64,000 bases of DNA from Pseudomonas palmensis (GTDB lineage Bacteria; Pseudomonadota; Gammaproteobacteria; Pseudomonadales; Pseudomonadaceae). A model generated the notes under the pieces. It was not told where the DNA came from and made no database searches. It worked only from the letters and a program-made list of their open reading frames with translations. Of the stretch, positions 44,288 through 53,719 are shown in pieces (position 1 is the stretch's first letter; each line of letters starts with the position of its first letter). Both the position numbers and the translations under genes were made by a program. Location: the NCBI RefSeq assembly GCF_017848315.1, contig NZ_JAFKEC010000010.1:1-64000 (forward strand), given 5' to 3'.

Positions 44288-45259
44288 TCAACCCCTCACG
44301 GAGTCAATATTTTCCACGTACCATCTGTAAGCATCACGCAATCCATCTTCCAACGTGATTCGAGCTTTCCACCCCAACGATTGTATTCGTTGAACATCGA
44401 GCAACTTTCTGGGCGCACCATCTGGCTTAGAGGTATCAAACACAAGCCTGCCAGAGAAGCCCGTCACTTTGGCAAGTGTCTGCGCAAGCTCACGTATTGT
44501 GCAATCGACGCCTGTTCCAACGTTGATATGAGACAGCATATCCTGTGTTGCACCTTGATACTGCTGCCTGTCTAACTCCATCACATGCACACATGCTGCT
44601 GCCATGTCATCAACGTGTAAAAATTCCCGCATCGGACTACCACTTCCCCAGATGGAGATTTCGTCGTCCTGTCGCACTACAGCCTCGTGATAACGTCGAA
44701 GCAAGGCGGGAATCACGTGGCTATTCAGCGGGTGATAGTTATCATTAGGACCATATAGATTTGTCGGCATGACGCTGCGATAGTTTCTACCGTGTTGACG
44801 ATTGTAACTTTCGCATAACTTTATTCCCGCAATCTTTGAAATAGCATAAGGCTCATTCGTCGACTCTAACGCACCGGCTAACAATGCCTCTTCGTTCATC
44901 GGCTGCGGCGCATGCTTTGGATAGATGCATGAGGAGCCTAAAAACAACAGGTTCTGCACATTATTATTATGCGCCGCACTTATAACATTCGCCTCGATCA
45001 TTAAATTATCGTATATAAAATCAGCAGGGTATGTGTTGTTAGCGTGAATACCGCCAACTTTAGCTGCTGCAAGATAAACCTGATCAATTTGGTTTTCCGC
45101 GAAAAACTGTTGAACTGCGCGCTGGTCAACCAAATTCAGTTCATCTTTCGTTGCAGTCAGTATGTTGACGTAGCCTCGTTCAACCAACTGTCTTACGATC
45201 GCTGCGCCCACCATACCCCGATGACCAGCAACAAATATTTTCTGATCGAAATTCTGCAT
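44288..45259 (-). CDS. fcl: GDP-L-fucose synthase
   Basis: 323 residues. It epimerises and reduces GDP-4-keto-6-deoxymannose to GDP-L-fucose with [22 protein letters not shown] is the cofactor site; [20 protein letters not shown] and the YxxxK pair in [16 protein letters not shown] are the catalytic residues; [26 protein letters not shown] and [16 protein letters not shown] are signature stretches. It lies 5 bases after gmd, so the two are co-translated. Confidence 0.96.
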   Translation of the reverse strand: MQNFDQKIFVAGHRGMVGAAIVRQLVERGYVNILTATKDELNLVDQRAVQQFFAENQIDQVYLAAAKVGGIHANNTYPADFIYDNLMIEANVISAAHNNNVQNLLFLGSSCIYPKHAPQPMNEEALLAGALESTNEPYAISKIAGIKLCESYNRQHGRNYRSVMPTNLYGPNDNYHPLNSHVIPALLRRYHEAVVRQDDEISIWGSGSPMREFLHVDDMAAACVHVMELDRQQYQGATQDMLSHINVGTGVDCTIRELAQTLAKVTGFSGRLVFDTSKPDGAPRKLLDVQRIQSLGWKARITLEDGLRDAYRWYVENIDSVRG

Positions 45260-45264
45260 TATTT

Positions 45265-46389
45265 CTAGTTCTCCACTGCCACAGAAACGTCATATCCGTG
45301 CTGTTTCAGCAGCGCGTGCCGTTGGGCAATCTTCAAATCTTCCGAAACCATCTCCGCGCACATCTCTTGCACCGTTATTTCTGGAACCCATCCCAGCTTC
45401 TCTTTGGCCTTGGTAGGGTCCCCGAGAAGCGTTTCAACTTCGGTCGGCCGGAAATAACGAGGGTCCACACGCACAATGATATCCCCCACCTTGAGAGCCG
45501 GGGAGTGAGTACCATCAATTTTTTCGACAATCGCACGCTCCTCAATGCCTTCCCCTTCAAACCTGAGGGTCACACCGAGCTCTTCTGCCGACCATCGAAT
45601 GAAATCTCGCACCGAATACTGAACACCGGTAGCAATTACAAAATCATCAGCTACATCCTGTTGCAACATCATCCATTGCATACGCACGTAATCCTTGGCA
45701 TGCCCCCAATCGCGCAAGGCGTTGAGATTACCGAGGAACAAACATTGCTCCAATCCCAATGCGATATTCGCCAAGGCTCTGGTAATCTTGCGTGTCACGA
45801 AAGTTTCACCACGCCGGGGAGACTCATGATTGAACAGGATACCGTTACATGCGTACATACCATAGGCTTCACGATAGTTTACCGTTGCCCAGTAGGCGTA
45901 CAGTTTGGCCACTGCGTAGGGGGAGCGTGGGTAAAAAGGCGTTGTTTCCTTCTGCGGTGTTTCTTGCACCAGCCCGTACAGCTCAGACGTCGACGCCTGG
46001 TAGAAACGTGTCTTCTTTTCGAGCCCCAAAAGTCGGATGGCTTCAAGAATACGCAATGTTCCTATAGCATCGACGTCAGCTGTATACTCTGGAGACTCAA
46101 AGCTAACCGCCACATGTGATTGCGCACCGAGGTTGTATACTTCGTCAGGCTGAATATCTTGAATGATACGGGTTAGGTTAGACGAATCCGTCAAGTCGCC
46201 ATAGTGCAGTACAAAGTTTCGGTTATCGACATGCGGATCTTGATAGATATGATCAATACGTTGCGTGTTAAAAGAAGAGGCACGACGCTTCAGGCCATGA
46301 ACTTCATAGCCTTTTTCGAGCAAGAACTCAGCGAGGTACGATCCATCTTGCCCCGTTACACCGGTAATAAGCGCCTTCTTTTTGTTCAT
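45265..46389 (-). CDS. gmd: GDP-mannose 4,6-dehydratase
   Basis: 374 residues. It makes GDP-4-keto-6-deoxy-D-mannose. [20 protein letters not shown] (NADP site), [18 protein letters not shown] (catalytic Thr-Ser-Glu), [15 protein letters not shown] (Tyr and Lys), [20 protein letters not shown] and [14 protein letters not shown] are all standard. ATG 46389 with AGGA at good distance is preferred over a start at 46413. With fcl and manC it forms the GDP-L-fucose pathway. Confidence 0.96.
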   Translation of the reverse strand: MNKKKALITGVTGQDGSYLAEFLLEKGYEVHGLKRRASSFNTQRIDHIYQDPHVDNRNFVLHYGDLTDSSNLTRIIQDIQPDEVYNLGAQSHVAVSFESPEYTADVDAIGTLRILEAIRLLGLEKKTRFYQASTSELYGLVQETPQKETTPFYPRSPYAVAKLYAYWATVNYREAYGMYACNGILFNHESPRRGETFVTRKITRALANIALGLEQCLFLGNLNALRDWGHAKDYVRMQWMMLQQDVADDFVIATGVQYSVRDFIRWSAEELGVTLRFEGEGIEERAIVEKIDGTHSPALKVGDIIVRVDPRYFRPTEVETLLGDPTKAKEKLGWVPEITVQEMCAEMVSEDLKIAQRHALLKQHGYDVSVAVEN

Positions 46390-46434
46390 TTTTCCATCCT
46401 GATCAATCATCAAAAATTCTATTAAGAGTGTGCT

Positions 46435-47202
46435 TTACTTCTTCAATAGCTGACGGACTGCGTAATAGATAAACCAGCTATTTGTCGACAGATAACGCTT
46501 AAATAAACGTTTTGGCTCACTACTAAGACGGTGTAGCCACTCCAACCCCGAATGCTGCATCCACAGCGGCGCGCGCTTTATGACCCCTGCGTGGTAATCA
46601 AATGCCGCCCCTACTCCAATCATCACGGCATTGACTCTGTCGCGATGCTCGGCCATCCACAGCTCCTGTTTGGGGCAGCCCAAGCTAACCCAAACAGTTT
46701 TCGCACCAGATGTGTTGATAGCCTCGACGATCTGTTCATCCTCCTGCGCTGTCAGCTGACGGAACGGCGGCGAATAAGCGCCCGCGATCACCAAGCCAGG
46801 CATGCGCTCAGGCAGCACCTTGGTAAGAATGTCCAACGTTGACTGTGCACCGCCGTACAAATAGACCGGTTCACCACACGTAGCCGCTTCAGACAGGTAC
46901 TTCCACATTAAATCCGGACCATTGATGCGCGCCTGCCCCTCAACGCCTAACCGACGCATCAGCCAAGCCACCGGAGCGCCGTCGGGAGTGGCCAAGTCAG
47001 CGTTGCGCACGACGTCGCCAAACTCTCGATCTTGCGTGGCCGTTACCACGGAATGCACGTTGCAAATACAGACGTAATAGCCTTTCCCCGTCTGTGCCAT
47101 TTCGGCAACACTATCGAGGACGCTGGGCCAGCTCAGTACATCAATAGGCACGCCAATGACAGAGCTTGTAGTACGTTGCCTGCATCCCAATTGTTCACTC
47201 AT
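46435..47202 (-). CDS. WecG/TagA/CpsF family glycosyltransferase (GT26)
   Basis: 255 residues. GT26 signature order is present: VCICNVHSVVTATQD, NADLATPDGAPVAWLMRRLG, VYLYGGAQST, VWVSLGCPKQELWM, and GVGAAFDYHAGVIKRAPLWM. These enzymes transfer ManNAcA, ManNAc, glucose or related sugars to the second position of a lipid-linked chain. The start ATG 47202 overlaps the GT4 gene's end by 8 bases. It likely adds one sugar of the repeat. The donor is unknown. Confidence 0.92.
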   Translation of the reverse strand: MSEQLGCRQRTTSSVIGVPIDVLSWPSVLDSVAEMAQTGKGYYVCICNVHSVVTATQDREFGDVVRNADLATPDGAPVAWLMRRLGVEGQARINGPDLMWKYLSEAATCGEPVYLYGGAQSTLDILTKVLPERMPGLVIAGAYSPPFRQLTAQEDEQIVEAINTSGAKTVWVSLGCPKQELWMAEHRDRVNAVMIGVGAAFDYHAGVIKRAPLWMQHSGLEWLHRLSSEPKRLFKRYLSTNSWFIYYAVRQLLKK

Positions 47203-48388
47203 TGCGCGAAACCCTAATTGCCTGCGTATAGATGTCCATCAACATTGAATAGTTGGCGTCTTCAGTATAATTGCTTTCAAATGCCCGCCTGGCGCCTTTA
47301 CCCAAACGCTCCAATAATGTCGGCGTCGACCAGGCCTCACGTACAACCTGCAGCAGTGACTGGGGGGTCGCGGGGCGGAATACCACGCCATTGTCGCCGT
47401 CTTGTACGATAGAAGCCAGCGGTCCTATATCCGATACGGCTGCTGGTGTACCAAACGCAAAGGCCTCTCGGATCACCATCGGGAAACCTTCGAACCACTC
47501 CGACGGTAAAATTTGTAGGCACGCATGGGCAATCTGATATTCGGCTTCCTGTGACGATACTTGCCCAAGAAATCGAATGGGCAGGCCACGTGCCATCAGC
47601 TCAAGCTCGGGTCTTAGCGCTCCGTCCCCCACAATACGAAGCTCAGGTGCCGAAGCCCCCCATTCCTGCCATGCCCGCAGCAGAGAAACGACCCCTTTTT
47701 CAGCCGTCAAGCGACCGACGAATACGACATAAGGCTGGCGCTGCTCCCACGATACAACCTTAGGATTACCCGGGTAAAAGTTGGGTTTCACGTGCACTTT
47801 TTCACGTGGCAACCCTGCCGTTATCATCAGCTCTTTTTGAAACTCCGACAGCGCAATGAATGCATCTACCTGATGTGTCCAGGTACCTAAAGCACGATGC
47901 AGTTCGACGTTTATTGCCATGGGAATCGTCGCGACACGGCTATTTCGATAGCATCCGTGAAGCAGAGACGGTAACGCCGAGTGCCTATCAATGCACTCTG
48001 TACATACACGCCCCTCGCGCATCGGTATCGCAGCCGGACAAAACAATCGATAGTTGTGCAAAGTAAGGACACGAGCAGCGCGTTTGCCTATCGCATGGAA
48101 GACAGCCGGGGACAGCAAAGGAAAGGTATTGTGAACGTGCACAATATCAGGCTTGAAGGAATTAACAGCACTGCAAATGTCACGCTTTATACCAAGGCTC
48201 CAAGGTGTACCCAGTGCGGCCTTGACTACGCCAATCTTACCCTGTGCTGTAATTGCATCACTGTGCTTAGTAAAAAGTCGCACATCATCACCCCGACTAG
48301 CTAACAACATTTTCTCAGCCTCGAAAACCTGGTTTTCGCCCGAGGGAGTTGCTGAACTGTAGAAGTTATGCGTTAGAAGAACTCGCAA
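47195..48388 (-). CDS. GT4 glycosyltransferase (group 1)
   Basis: 397 residues. Start codon TTG 48388 (RVLLTHNFYSSATPSGEN follows), with AAGGGG nine bases upstream. The N-terminal half holds LTLHNYRLFCPAAIPMREGR and an unusual cysteine pair (VCTECID), then the C-terminal domain PYVVFVGRLTAEKGVVSLLRA and the E-x7-E motif EWFEGFPMVIREAFAFGTPA. It is a retaining GT-B transferase such as those that add mannose, galactose or fucose. The donor cannot be told. It is coupled to the WecG-type gene. Confidence 0.9.
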   Translation of the reverse strand: MRVLLTHNFYSSATPSGENQVFEAEKMLLASRGDDVRLFTKHSDAITAQGKIGVVKAALGTPWSLGIKRDICSAVNSFKPDIVHVHNTFPLLSPAVFHAIGKRAARVLTLHNYRLFCPAAIPMREGRVCTECIDRHSALPSLLHGCYRNSRVATIPMAINVELHRALGTWTHQVDAFIALSEFQKELMITAGLPREKVHVKPNFYPGNPKVVSWEQRQPYVVFVGRLTAEKGVVSLLRAWQEWGASAPELRIVGDGALRPELELMARGLPIRFLGQVSSQEAEYQIAHACLQILPSEWFEGFPMVIREAFAFGTPAAVSDIGPLASIVQDGDNGVVFRPATPQSLLQVVREAWSTPTLLERLGKGARRAFESNYTEDANYSMLMDIYTQAIRVSRNE

Positions 48389-48433
48389 CGTGCTGGCCCC
48401 TTATTAATTTTTCGCAAATAAAAATGGTGATAG

Positions 48434-48471
48434 CGATGCCTGACTGCGTAAAAAACACTCAGCAGGCATCG
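48434..48471. repeat. Inverted repeat between the fusion gene and the GT4 gene
   Basis: Nine-base arms CGATGCCTG / CAGGCATCG around a 20-base loop with an A6 run, in the 111-base gap of the leftward operon. It could be an attenuator. Confidence 0.5.
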
Positions 48472-48499
48472 TATACCACCACCTACAGCACAACCTTAA

Positions 48500-50755
48500 C
48501 TAAACCTCACCCAGCCATCCGCGAATTGTGGGTTCATCCAACTCGCTCACATTGCTCACGTTGGTGCTGCCAAGGCTGTCAAATAGACCAGCCACCTTTC
48601 CGCGTCCACCTACCTGATAGTCAATCCCATAAACATCCAAACCACTCGACAAACCAAATATGCAGGCATGAAACCTCATCGCGAGTAAATGAGTACATTG
48701 ACCCAGCATATCAAGCATGATCGGAACACCGGGCTCATACTCGACGACATAATAATCGCGACTTGGCAGGACACCCTTGACCACTTGGTAAAAGGAACTA
48801 AAGTCAGAAAAACCGTAAGTGTCTGGGTTGAACGGAATGAACACCACCGCCCACTCGGCGCCCAGTTGGTTGATCACAGAAGTCACGTTCCGGGTCATAC
48901 TGTCCACTATGCGACCCACACTGCCTTCGCTACCTTTTGTAGCGTAAGCACTCCAAATAGGCCGTAAATTGACGAACAATACTTTCTCACGCCCGGCGAT
49001 ATAATCTTTCAGCGAAGAAAGCTCTGTTCTTTCACGAGCACTGTAATTGATCTGGGGAAGCATAAACCTGTAGTAGTGAAGGTAATCAAACGCAGGATCC
49101 TGATCAACCTTTAAAACTTCAATTTTATTGTAAAATGGCAAACTTTCAAAATTGCTCTTGCTACGCAATGTAATTTGCTTGGCAAGCAGCAACATCAAAG
49201 AAGCAAAATATTTGCTTACTGTTCTTTTGTACGGCCCTAGACCGACCCCCTCGACAACAAAAGGAATCTTTTTCCACGTAGCCAGAAGAGAGGCATAAAG
49301 ATAGAAACTCAAATTAACAGGTATATCCATGATTGGCCCGCCTGCGTACACCAGACCATCGCTTTGACCCAATGCAGTTCGTAAACTGCTACGCGAAAGC
49401 TTTACCACGGAAAAATCCACGCCATCAATTTTCAACGACTGAACCCACTTTTGAGTTCGGTCGGGCCTGAAGCTGAGAATGAAAAACTTTTGAGTCTGAA
49501 ATTGTTTTTTCAGCCTCAATATCACACCACCAAGAATAGCGGCATCACCAACGTGCTCCCCACCGTAGGCACCCATAATGGTGACTACCGGCATCGCGTC
49601 CAGCGCTAAACCTTTAGGTGCTTTGATTTTTCTCAGCAGTGCAAAGGGGGCAATGGCCACAGCATTAAGAAGATTATCCGCCAACCGCAAAACCTTCCTA
49701 ACAACAACGGTACCTTTCCACTGATTAATTTTATAGGCGAGGATAGAAAAGGGGCTCCAGGCACCGCTTTGATCATGGATACAGCTATCACAGTATTTAT
49801 TTTTTGTAACTTCTCTAGCGACTTCAATCCCCTTCTCCGAAATACTGAAGTCGGATGCTCGCAGATCCTCAACTACTGCCGTTTTAGCAACCGAACAGGG
49901 GTAGAGCGCCAATTTCGATGTTAGCAACATGCCTTGATCTTTAAAGTAGCAGGGCATGGCTCTTGCGCCACCACCGGATGAAAGCCATCGCTGCATCCGA
50001 CTATAGTAAAGCTTCCTCGACAGCGACCTGGTTTGAGCTAGCAATTCGCCAGAAGAAAAGAAGTCCGCGACAAAGGAGCGCTCTTCATTATCAATGAATA
50101 CTTCAGAGCGATCAGCATTGTAGAGACGCTCAATATTTGTTGCTAATCTAAAGATTATTTCTATATTTTTATCACGCGCATAATCCAATGCAAGTTGCAT
50201 CGAATAAACGTTCATTGTTGAGATCGTGTACTGAAGCTGAAGCTTCACATTCAACGCTTGTGCTATCTCGATAGTTTTAGTGGCCTTTGAAAATGCACCA
50301 CTGATGCCTCTAATCAGGTCATGACGCTCACCGTACCCATCAATGGATATGTTCAAACTAAACGAAATACCTCTGCGCTGAACAATCTCCTTAATCAAGG
50401 GAAGAAATCGTCTCCATCGCGAGTTACTGTAGCCGTGCGAAGTAATAGAAAGTGTTTCGAGTAATGGGAGAGCATCTACGATAGCACCGACACACCTGAC
50501 GAGGTCTTTGCGTAACGTCGGCTCACCGCCTGATATCCCTAGATGCTTAACTTTCGAAAACCTTGAATGAGACAACACTTTTGTTATCTCTTCCGGGCTT
50601 ATTTCGTCCACAATATTGTTCTTCCAGATGTTACACATCGTGCATCTGGAATTACAGTTGTCCGTGATAGGAAAATTAACGACCCTTACATCCCGATTCA
50701 AACCAGCATAATCCTTCAGGTATTCTAAAACCTTCAAAACTTTCAACGGGTCCAC
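48500..50755 (-). CDS. Fusion protein: radical SAM enzyme + polysaccharide pyruvyltransferase
   Basis: 751 residues from GTG 50755, coupled to the flippase gene by a 13-base overlap. Residues about 24-330 are a radical SAM domain: the 4Fe-4S motif TDNCNSRCTMCNIW (Cys34, Cys38, Cys41), GGEPTLRKDL (76-85) for SAM, and NISIDGYGERHDLIRG. A C-terminal cysteine set like a SPASM/twitch tail follows (Cys269, Cys287, Cys322, Cys325). A hydrophobic linker (about 345-380) leads to a polysaccharide pyruvyltransferase (CsaB/WcaK, PF04230-type) domain, about 388-735: IMGAYGGEHVGDAAILGGVI, YAGGPIMDIP, VEGVGLGPYKR, and LLAMRFHACIFGLSSGLDVY. The latter moves pyruvate from PEP onto a sugar as a ketal. The radical reaction is unknown. 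This is one unbroken frame without internal stop. Confidence 0.9.
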   Translation of the reverse strand: MDPLKVLKVLEYLKDYAGLNRDVRVVNFPITDNCNSRCTMCNIWKNNIVDEISPEEITKVLSHSRFSKVKHLGISGGEPTLRKDLVRCVGAIVDALPLLETLSITSHGYSNSRWRRFLPLIKEIVQRRGISFSLNISIDGYGERHDLIRGISGAFSKATKTIEIAQALNVKLQLQYTISTMNVYSMQLALDYARDKNIEIIFRLATNIERLYNADRSEVFIDNEERSFVADFFSSGELLAQTRSLSRKLYYSRMQRWLSSGGGARAMPCYFKDQGMLLTSKLALYPCSVAKTAVVEDLRASDFSISEKGIEVAREVTKNKYCDSCIHDQSGAWSPFSILAYKINQWKGTVVVRKVLRLADNLLNAVAIAPFALLRKIKAPKGLALDAMPVVTIMGAYGGEHVGDAAILGGVILRLKKQFQTQKFFILSFRPDRTQKWVQSLKIDGVDFSVVKLSRSSLRTALGQSDGLVYAGGPIMDIPVNLSFYLYASLLATWKKIPFVVEGVGLGPYKRTVSKYFASLMLLLAKQITLRSKSNFESLPFYNKIEVLKVDQDPAFDYLHYYRFMLPQINYSARERTELSSLKDYIAGREKVLFVNLRPIWSAYATKGSEGSVGRIVDSMTRNVTSVINQLGAEWAVVFIPFNPDTYGFSDFSSFYQVVKGVLPSRDYYVVEYEPGVPIMLDMLGQCTHLLAMRFHACIFGLSSGLDVYGIDYQVGGRGKVAGLFDSLGSTNVSNVSELDEPTIRGWLGEV

Positions 50756-51894
50756 CTCGAAATTCTTTTATCGTTAACAAAAAATATATATAGGAAGAGC
50801 GCACTCAGCGCATAGGCAGCAGCCATTGAGACCAAACTATCGGTCACACCAACGCCACCCTCACCAAAGCTATAGAAGCCAAACAGAAATGATAATTTCA
50901 CTGCGACCGCGACCGCCAAAGATGCGATAACACTGGCTTGCTTTCCCAGCACACGTAAATTTGACTGCAGTAAAGAAATCACAATCATTGCGAATACGAT
51001 TAGCGCGAAAGCAGCCCACATGAAAATCCCCTCAGATGTACCATGCAACAATGTACCATAAAGGATAGCAGCCACCGGGGTGACAATCAGGGTAATGGTC
51101 AAAGGCGCAACCCATACTTCGAGATAAGTCACTTTATAGCCCCCCCCCTTTGAAAATACGAAATTAATCATCGCACCAGATATCTGCTGTATTGGCGACA
51201 ATAGCATTAGCAGTTTTCGTACCTCCACAATCGCAGCAGGGCTTCCCAGGCTTGCAAGAAACAGGTAGATGCCGTTTGATGGAAACCATAGCAACGGCAC
51301 AAGCATGACTGATTTGGCCAACGCTGGTGGGTCAGCAAATATACTGAAAACATTATCCTTGAACGATTCATTTTTTTTCTTGATCGTGAGTAGTGACAAG
51401 TAAATGAGCGCCATGCAGTTAACCAGACAAACCAGCATCAACACGTCAACATAGACATTACACACGTATGCACTTAACGATGCGAGCGTCCCGACCACCA
51501 ACGTTGCAGCGACGGAATATTTAACGCGCTTACTATCAAGGACACAAACACGCCTAATGACCCATAGCACACTGCTCGTAAACATGACCATGGCAAGCCA
51601 AAATCCACCTGCATAGGTGAACCACAATAAAAAATACAGAACCACACTGGCTATAAACAGCAACATACAAAGCACAAAAAAATCATTCGCGCTAAATAAG
51701 CGATCACTGGAAAACAGCAAGCGCTCCACCTTAATAGCGAAACCGAAATTCAATAAAAACGCTGCCGCTGAGATCATGATCGCGTACTGAGCAACATCAT
51801 CTACATCAAATCTATAATCAAGAACGATAAATACAATAAAATTGACCGCCGAAAATAAAAATTGATCAACTATATACAGAATCTTTTCTTTCAT
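50743..51894 (-). CDS. Polysaccharide repeat-unit flippase-like membrane protein (Wzx role)
   Basis: 383 residues, about 12 hydrophobic segments, few charged residues. It begins MKEKILYIVDQFLFSAVNFIVF, the typical N-terminus of oligosaccharide flippases (helix 1 with D-Q-x-L-x-S-x-x-N), and is shorter than most Wzx (400-480). It would carry the lipid-linked unit across the inner membrane. ATG 51894 is used; a TTG at 51918 is possible. Low sequence conservation makes the call depend on the operon position and membrane pattern. Confidence 0.75.
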   Translation of the reverse strand: MKEKILYIVDQFLFSAVNFIVFIVLDYRFDVDDVAQYAIMISAAAFLLNFGFAIKVERLLFSSDRLFSANDFFVLCMLLFIASVVLYFLLWFTYAGGFWLAMVMFTSSVLWVIRRVCVLDSKRVKYSVAATLVVGTLASLSAYVCNVYVDVLMLVCLVNCMALIYLSLLTIKKKNESFKDNVFSIFADPPALAKSVMLVPLLWFPSNGIYLFLASLGSPAAIVEVRKLLMLLSPIQQISGAMINFVFSKGGGYKVTYLEVWVAPLTITLIVTPVAAILYGTLLHGTSEGIFMWAAFALIVFAMIVISLLQSNLRVLGKQASVIASLAVAVAVKLSFLFGFYSFGEGGVGVTDSLVSMAAAYALSALFLYIFFVNDKRISRWTR

Positions 51895-53194
51895 TTTTTG
51901 ACCACGAGAACAAAGCAAGAGAAAAGAACCAAAATGTCAGCACCGTATAAACGCCTCCAAATATAGTCATTGTTACACAACCAAGAATCAACGGTAAAGA
52001 CAGAGCGGCAAGGTAGATATCTGGACTATTCTGCCTGCAGGCGAGATTCCTTAGAATAAGCTTCACTGCCTTGTAGAAAACAACAGACATCAGCAGAAGT
52101 GAAAGCACACCACCGGAAAGAAAGCTTTCGATTAGCGCATTGTGAGTATGCGGGGGCAGCCAGTAACTCTGAGTGAAATTGAGTCTGTAATACTCTTTGA
52201 CACCCTCAACAAAACCGACACCTAGATACCAATGATCTAACGCGCCTTGCAGACCGACCTCCGCGACAACGCTTCGATTATTAAGCGTCAGAAGGTCATA
52301 CAGCGGCCGCTCACCCTTCCCAATCAATGGCAATAAACGCTCAACAAAAAACTCATAGAAAAGTAATAATAAAGGGATGACAAATATCATACAAACCGCG
52401 CAAAGCAACGCTCTATCCATGACATTAAAGTTTAATAAAACCCATAGACAAATGGCAATTGCAACGGAAAACTGGGCCGTTCTGCTTCCTGTAAAATACA
52501 ATGCCACGCCAAAAAACAAGCAACACATTAGAATCAAAAACTTTTTCAGCGTGGTGCGAGCCCTGCCCATCAAGTAGAGACTGGACAACATTCCAGAGGC
52601 GAATACCATCCCGATAAAATTTGGGCTGTATGCGTTTCCTCCAAGGCGAAAACGACCTTGCGTTTCCAAGGCATAAAAGTGATTCGGGGAAATGACTAGT
52701 CCGATGGCTATCATTATCACGATAGCAACGGCTGCCATTTGCACCCAACCAGCGAAAACTCTAACCGCCGCGTCCCGACCTTCAAGCCTGATTGTTTTAT
52801 CAACTATATCTAATGCAAACAAAAGCAAAATATATTCGCACAACCGATAGAAACCTGTGACTCCAACGCCGTTCACTACGAGGCTCAACGTCAGAATAAT
52901 CATGTAACAGAACAAAAGCTTCATGAGAGGAGACGGATGAGCAAACACTCGGCGAAACAATCTAGGCTTCAACAAACATACCGTAAGAATGCAAAATAAA
53001 AACCAAGCGACTCTGACCACCTTGTCAAGCGTGTTGTCAATCCCGGTGTCCAGGCCTGTCTTATCAACAACTGATAAATTGAAAGGCGTCAGCGAAATGA
53101 GAAGCACTATTAGTGTATCGACTTTCAGCTTCCATCCAGCAGTGCTGCTTTCCAGTTTTTTATCTAGATTCTCATCCACCGCACTGTCACTCAC
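51866..53194 (-). CDS. O-antigen polymerase-like protein (Wzy role)
   Basis: 442 residues, about 11 membrane helices. The large periplasmic loop carries LLTLNNRSVVAEVGLQGALD, GVGFVEGV and PHTHNALIESFLSGGVLSLL (R ... G-x-G ... H-x-H), as in Wzy_C/WaaL proteins. It would join repeat units, with Wzz setting the length. The GTG at 53194 is a tentative start; no clear ribosome site. A cytosolic head (SDSAVDENLDKKLESST) precedes helix 1. Its 3' end overlaps the 5' end of the flippase gene. Confidence 0.8.
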   Translation of the reverse strand: MSDSAVDENLDKKLESSTAGWKLKVDTLIVLLISLTPFNLSVVDKTGLDTGIDNTLDKVVRVAWFLFCILTVCLLKPRLFRRVFAHPSPLMKLLFCYMIILTLSLVVNGVGVTGFYRLCEYILLLFALDIVDKTIRLEGRDAAVRVFAGWVQMAAVAIVIMIAIGLVISPNHFYALETQGRFRLGGNAYSPNFIGMVFASGMLSSLYLMGRARTTLKKFLILMCCLFFGVALYFTGSRTAQFSVAIAICLWVLLNFNVMDRALLCAVCMIFVIPLLLLFYEFFVERLLPLIGKGERPLYDLLTLNNRSVVAEVGLQGALDHWYLGVGFVEGVKEYYRLNFTQSYWLPPHTHNALIESFLSGGVLSLLLMSVVFYKAVKLILRNLACRQNSPDIYLAALSLPLILGCVTMTIFGGVYTVLTFWFFSLALFSWSKNERKDSVYS

Positions 53195-53719
53195 CTAGTA
53201 AATCAATCCACTGTCGTTCAACACCACGAAACGGAACAAGCAATCCAGTTTCCTAATGATTAATCGATGAAAAGTACGCCACACTGCAGGGCGTTCAAAT
53301 TTTCTCCCCTGCTCCGCACCTTGGCTACTTGAGCACGCCTCTGACACTGCTCCAGAAAGCCAGTGAGCGTCACCCAGCGGCTCATCCGTCCGTTCTCCAC
53401 TCGCCCATAACAAGAGGAGTGTTAACAACGGCCCAATTCCCTCCCGAGGTATACATGGCAGAACGTACCCTGGTTACTTGATCATTTGGTCGTCAAACCT
53501 AGCCAGTATGCTAACGAACGAAGCGGAAGGTGATGACTTGCTGGATACGCGGAGGACCACTGCAAAAATTCTACACCAGCTACTCGTGATGCCCTAGCCA
53601 AACAGTGTTGCCCAACGCTATCGCCATCATTATGGCATCACCTATAGAGACGGCAGTGCTAGTCTCAGCCATTGAAGCATTACAGGCTTGCGCCCTCGTC
53701 GCCTCAATGACGTTAATCT
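53195..53719. other. Long gap inside the polysaccharide cluster (525 bases)
   Basis: No gene is recognised between the Wzz gene and the polymerase gene, which are transcribed the same way. A 77-codon open frame on the minus strand (53195-53428) has no family resemblance. It may hold a separate promoter for wzy and the downstream genes, or be the remains of a lost gene. Confidence 0.5.
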
